This document shows positions 62,663 through 64,000 of a stretch of DNA of 64,000 bases, in pieces. The notes beneath the pieces were generated by a model. That model was not told where the DNA came from and made no database searches. It was given only the letters and a program-made list of their open reading frames with translations. A program made the position numbers and the translations under genes. The stretch covers positions 248,001-312,000 of the forward strand of contig JAHLKX010000002.1 in NCBI GenBank assembly GCA_020444515.1. Direction: 5' to 3'. The DNA comes from Bacteroidota bacterium (lineage in GTDB: Bacteria > Bacteroidota > Bacteroidia > Bacteroidales > JAADJA01). The first letter of the stretch is position 1, and every line of letters starts with the position of its first letter.

Positions 62663-63280
62663 ATGTCGAAAGTATATATCATATTTGCATCGTTACTGAT
62701 CCTGGTTGCCTTTGGACTTGTTTTGTTGCCAGACACAGAGCATGAAGATCAAATTCCACCTGAGGCGTTGTTAAAGGAAATCATGAATCAGTCCCGATTC
62801 CTGTCGGCCGACCTAATTGCTGCCCGCATCATTGATGAGGATCCTTCCATTATGCTCGTTGATGTTAGAACAGCTGAAGCATACAATTCTTATTCACTTC
62901 CTGGTGCCATCAATATCCCCCTGAAAGAAACCCTCGATGAAGAATGGCAACCCTACTTGAACCAAAGGGGTGTAGATGTCGTTTTTTTCAGCAATGGCGA
63001 TCTTTTTGCCGATCAGGCCTGGATTCTTTGTTCCCGGCTGGGCTATAAAAATTTGTATGTGATGGAAGGAGGTTTAAATCAGTGGTTTACCCAAATTATG
63101 CAACCAACAGTACCTCCGGACACTTCCCCGAATGAAGATTTTGATCTCTACTCATTTCGGAAGGCAGCAAGCATCTATTTTGGTGGAGGGGCCCCTGCGC
63201 AATCCACTCAGGATATAAAGGGAGAAAACATTCAGATTATCAGAAGGGAGAAAAAAACTGCAACAGCAGGAGGATGTTAA
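62663..63280 (+). CDS. Membrane-anchored rhodanese-like protein without catalytic cysteine, AGGC tail
   Basis: This 205-residue protein has an N-terminal helix (IIFASLLILVAFGLVLL) that should anchor a periplasmic rhodanese domain: MLVDVRTAEAYNSYSLPGAINIPL near 63-87 and LGYKNLYVMEGGLNQWF near 127-142. At the active-site loop, where rhodaneses have cysteine, the sequence is VVFFSNGDLFADQAW: position 110 is Ser. Two cysteines remain, Cys123 in ILCSRLGY and the very last residue, Cys205, in KKTATAGGC. It follows the YeeE/YedE pair by 11 bases and precedes a related protein with the same tail. It could bind sulfane sulfur through the terminal Cys, which is an inference. Confidence 0.88.
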   Translation: MSKVYIIFASLLILVAFGLVLLPDTEHEDQIPPEALLKEIMNQSRFLSADLIAARIIDEDPSIMLVDVRTAEAYNSYSLPGAINIPLKETLDEEWQPYLNQRGVDVVFFSNGDLFADQAWILCSRLGYKNLYVMEGGLNQWFTQIMQPTVPPDTSPNEDFDLYSFRKAASIYFGGGAPAQSTQDIKGENIQIIRREKKTATAGGC

Positions 63281-63295
63281 TTTAAGTATTACCCA

Positions 63296-63934
63296 ATGAA
63301 AGAACTCACAAAAACACGCAGGCTTACCATTGCTTCGGTCATATTTGTTTTTATCCTGGTCATCGGATTTGTCACTTTCAGGTCCCCGGACTTTGTTTAC
63401 AAACTTTCCACGAAGGCAACCCTGGAAGAATTAACAAACCCGGCAAATATTGTAAGCCCGGTTGAGGCGCGTGAAATGATCAACGGAACTAAATCAGGAG
63501 CAGTTATGATTGATCTGCGAAATACATATGATTACAACAAAGGAACACTATTTGGCGCTATTAATATTCCGGTTTCGGATATTATGGAAAAAGAGGTGAT
63601 TGAAATGTTTGATGACTGGCAAATGCAATCAAAAACTGTCATCCTTTTTGCTGAGGATCAGCAGGCTGCTAATGCTCCATGGATGATCCTAAGGCAATTA
63701 GGCTATTCCAACATGAAAGTCCTGTCCGGAGGTTATGCAATCGCCATGGATCAGTATACCAATGGTATCATTGACTCCACTGATTATCAGTATAATGGAG
63801 AAAGGCCGGTCATGGATTTTGCAGGATTTATCCAAAAGATGAGTGGAGGGGAAGTTGTTAAACCCAACCCAGGTCCTGCTCAAATTGAACCCATCAAACG
63901 GAAGAAGAAGTCTGTGACTGCCGGTGGCTGTTAA
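63296..63934 (+). CDS. Second membrane-anchored rhodanese-like protein without catalytic cysteine, AGGC tail
   Basis: This 212-residue relative of the preceding protein has an N-terminal helix (LTIASVIFVFILVIGFVTF) and a rhodanese domain with AVMIDLRNTYDYNKGTLFGAINIPV near 69-93 and LGYSNMKVLSGGYAIAM near 135-151. The active-site loop reads VILFAEDQQAANAPW, so the catalytic cysteine is replaced by Ala119. The whole protein contains one cysteine, the C-terminal Cys212, at the end of KRKKKSVTAGGC. A proline-rich linker (KPNPGPAQIEPIKRK) precedes the tail. It starts 15 bases after its neighbour. The operon may continue beyond the right edge. Confidence 0.88.
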   Translation: MKELTKTRRLTIASVIFVFILVIGFVTFRSPDFVYKLSTKATLEELTNPANIVSPVEAREMINGTKSGAVMIDLRNTYDYNKGTLFGAINIPVSDIMEKEVIEMFDDWQMQSKTVILFAEDQQAANAPWMILRQLGYSNMKVLSGGYAIAMDQYTNGIIDSTDYQYNGERPVMDFAGFIQKMSGGEVVKPNPGPAQIEPIKRKKKSVTAGGC

Positions 63935-64000
63935 ATCATGGTTTAGAACGATCACGTATACTTCCTTCATTAAATTCATTTATATTCCTACGAAAGCGGA

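Noticed and set aside
1..64000. tRNA genes, rRNA, CRISPR arrays, transposases, integrases and prophage genes
   Set aside because: I looked for tRNA T-loop patterns, regularly spaced repeats and recombinase or transposase proteins and found none that hold up.

Overview
The window comes from a Bacteroidota chromosome, most likely class Bacteroidia. Type IX secretion and gliding genes (gldL, gldK and porP/sprF at the left edge, gldD and gldE at 28.5-30.5 kb) support this, as do a secreted peptidase with a C-terminal T9SS sorting domain and many genes preceded by the Bacteroidota -7 element TAnnTTTG. Almost all starts lack a Shine-Dalgarno sequence; the acetyltransferase gene at 27.3 kb is a clear exception. 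No tRNA, rRNA, CRISPR array, insertion sequence or prophage gene was seen.

Layout. 1-3 kb: leftward T9SS genes porP, gldK, gldL (cut by the window edge). 3.3-20 kb: mostly rightward housekeeping and envelope genes (YitT-type membrane protein, zinc ribbon, M48 lipoprotein, glycyl- and leucyl-tRNA synthetases, GT-C-like membrane protein, cytochrome c peroxidase on the other strand, DUF3108, a 2032-residue alpha-2-macroglobulin-like protein). 20.2-23.3 kb: DUF1361 protein, creD, a winged-helix regulator and a membrane protein; two copies of one inverted repeat mark a probable small regulon. 23.4-28.5 kb: M23 and M14 peptidases, an acetyltransferase with a YoaP-like tail, and the wreck of a T9SS cargo gene. 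28.5-32.1 kb: mutY, ssb, gldE, gldD. 32.2-40.7 kb: HU, a 29-residue AURKAIP1/COX24-type protein, RNase G, trpS, hflX, lnt, an esterase-like hydrolase, tatC and pssA. 41-44.6 kb: two convergent Crp/Fnr regulators, queA and an NTPase. 44.6-48.7 kb: a translationally coupled pair, a 995-residue coiled-coil P-loop ATPase and an MscS channel. 48.8-50.6 kb: mobA overlapping an ECF-transporter-like membrane gene.

50.7-64 kb is a sulfur and electron-transfer island. Leftward runs sqr, DUF1641, dsrC/tusE and dsrE2. Next to it are a Crp/Fnr regulator, then a leftward Rieske protein and a cytochrome b fused to a 12-haem cytochrome c. Rightward runs a Psr/Phs-like molybdoenzyme set (catalytic, iron-sulfur and NrfD membrane subunits), two half-size YeeE/YedE transporters and two membrane-anchored rhodanese-like proteins that lack the catalytic cysteine but both end in AGGC. 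Reading the parts together (inference): YeeE/YedE import thiosulfate or another sulfur compound, SQR oxidises sulfide, DsrE2 and DsrC carry sulfane sulfur in the cytoplasm, the molybdoenzyme reduces or oxidises a sulfur compound against the quinone pool, and the Rieske/cytochrome b/multihaem unit passes quinol electrons to periplasmic acceptors. MobA and TatC, both encoded in the window, would supply the cofactor and the export route of the molybdoenzyme. Palindromes of the FNR type (TGAT-N4-ATCA) in both control regions of the island point to control by the Crp/Fnr protein encoded inside it.
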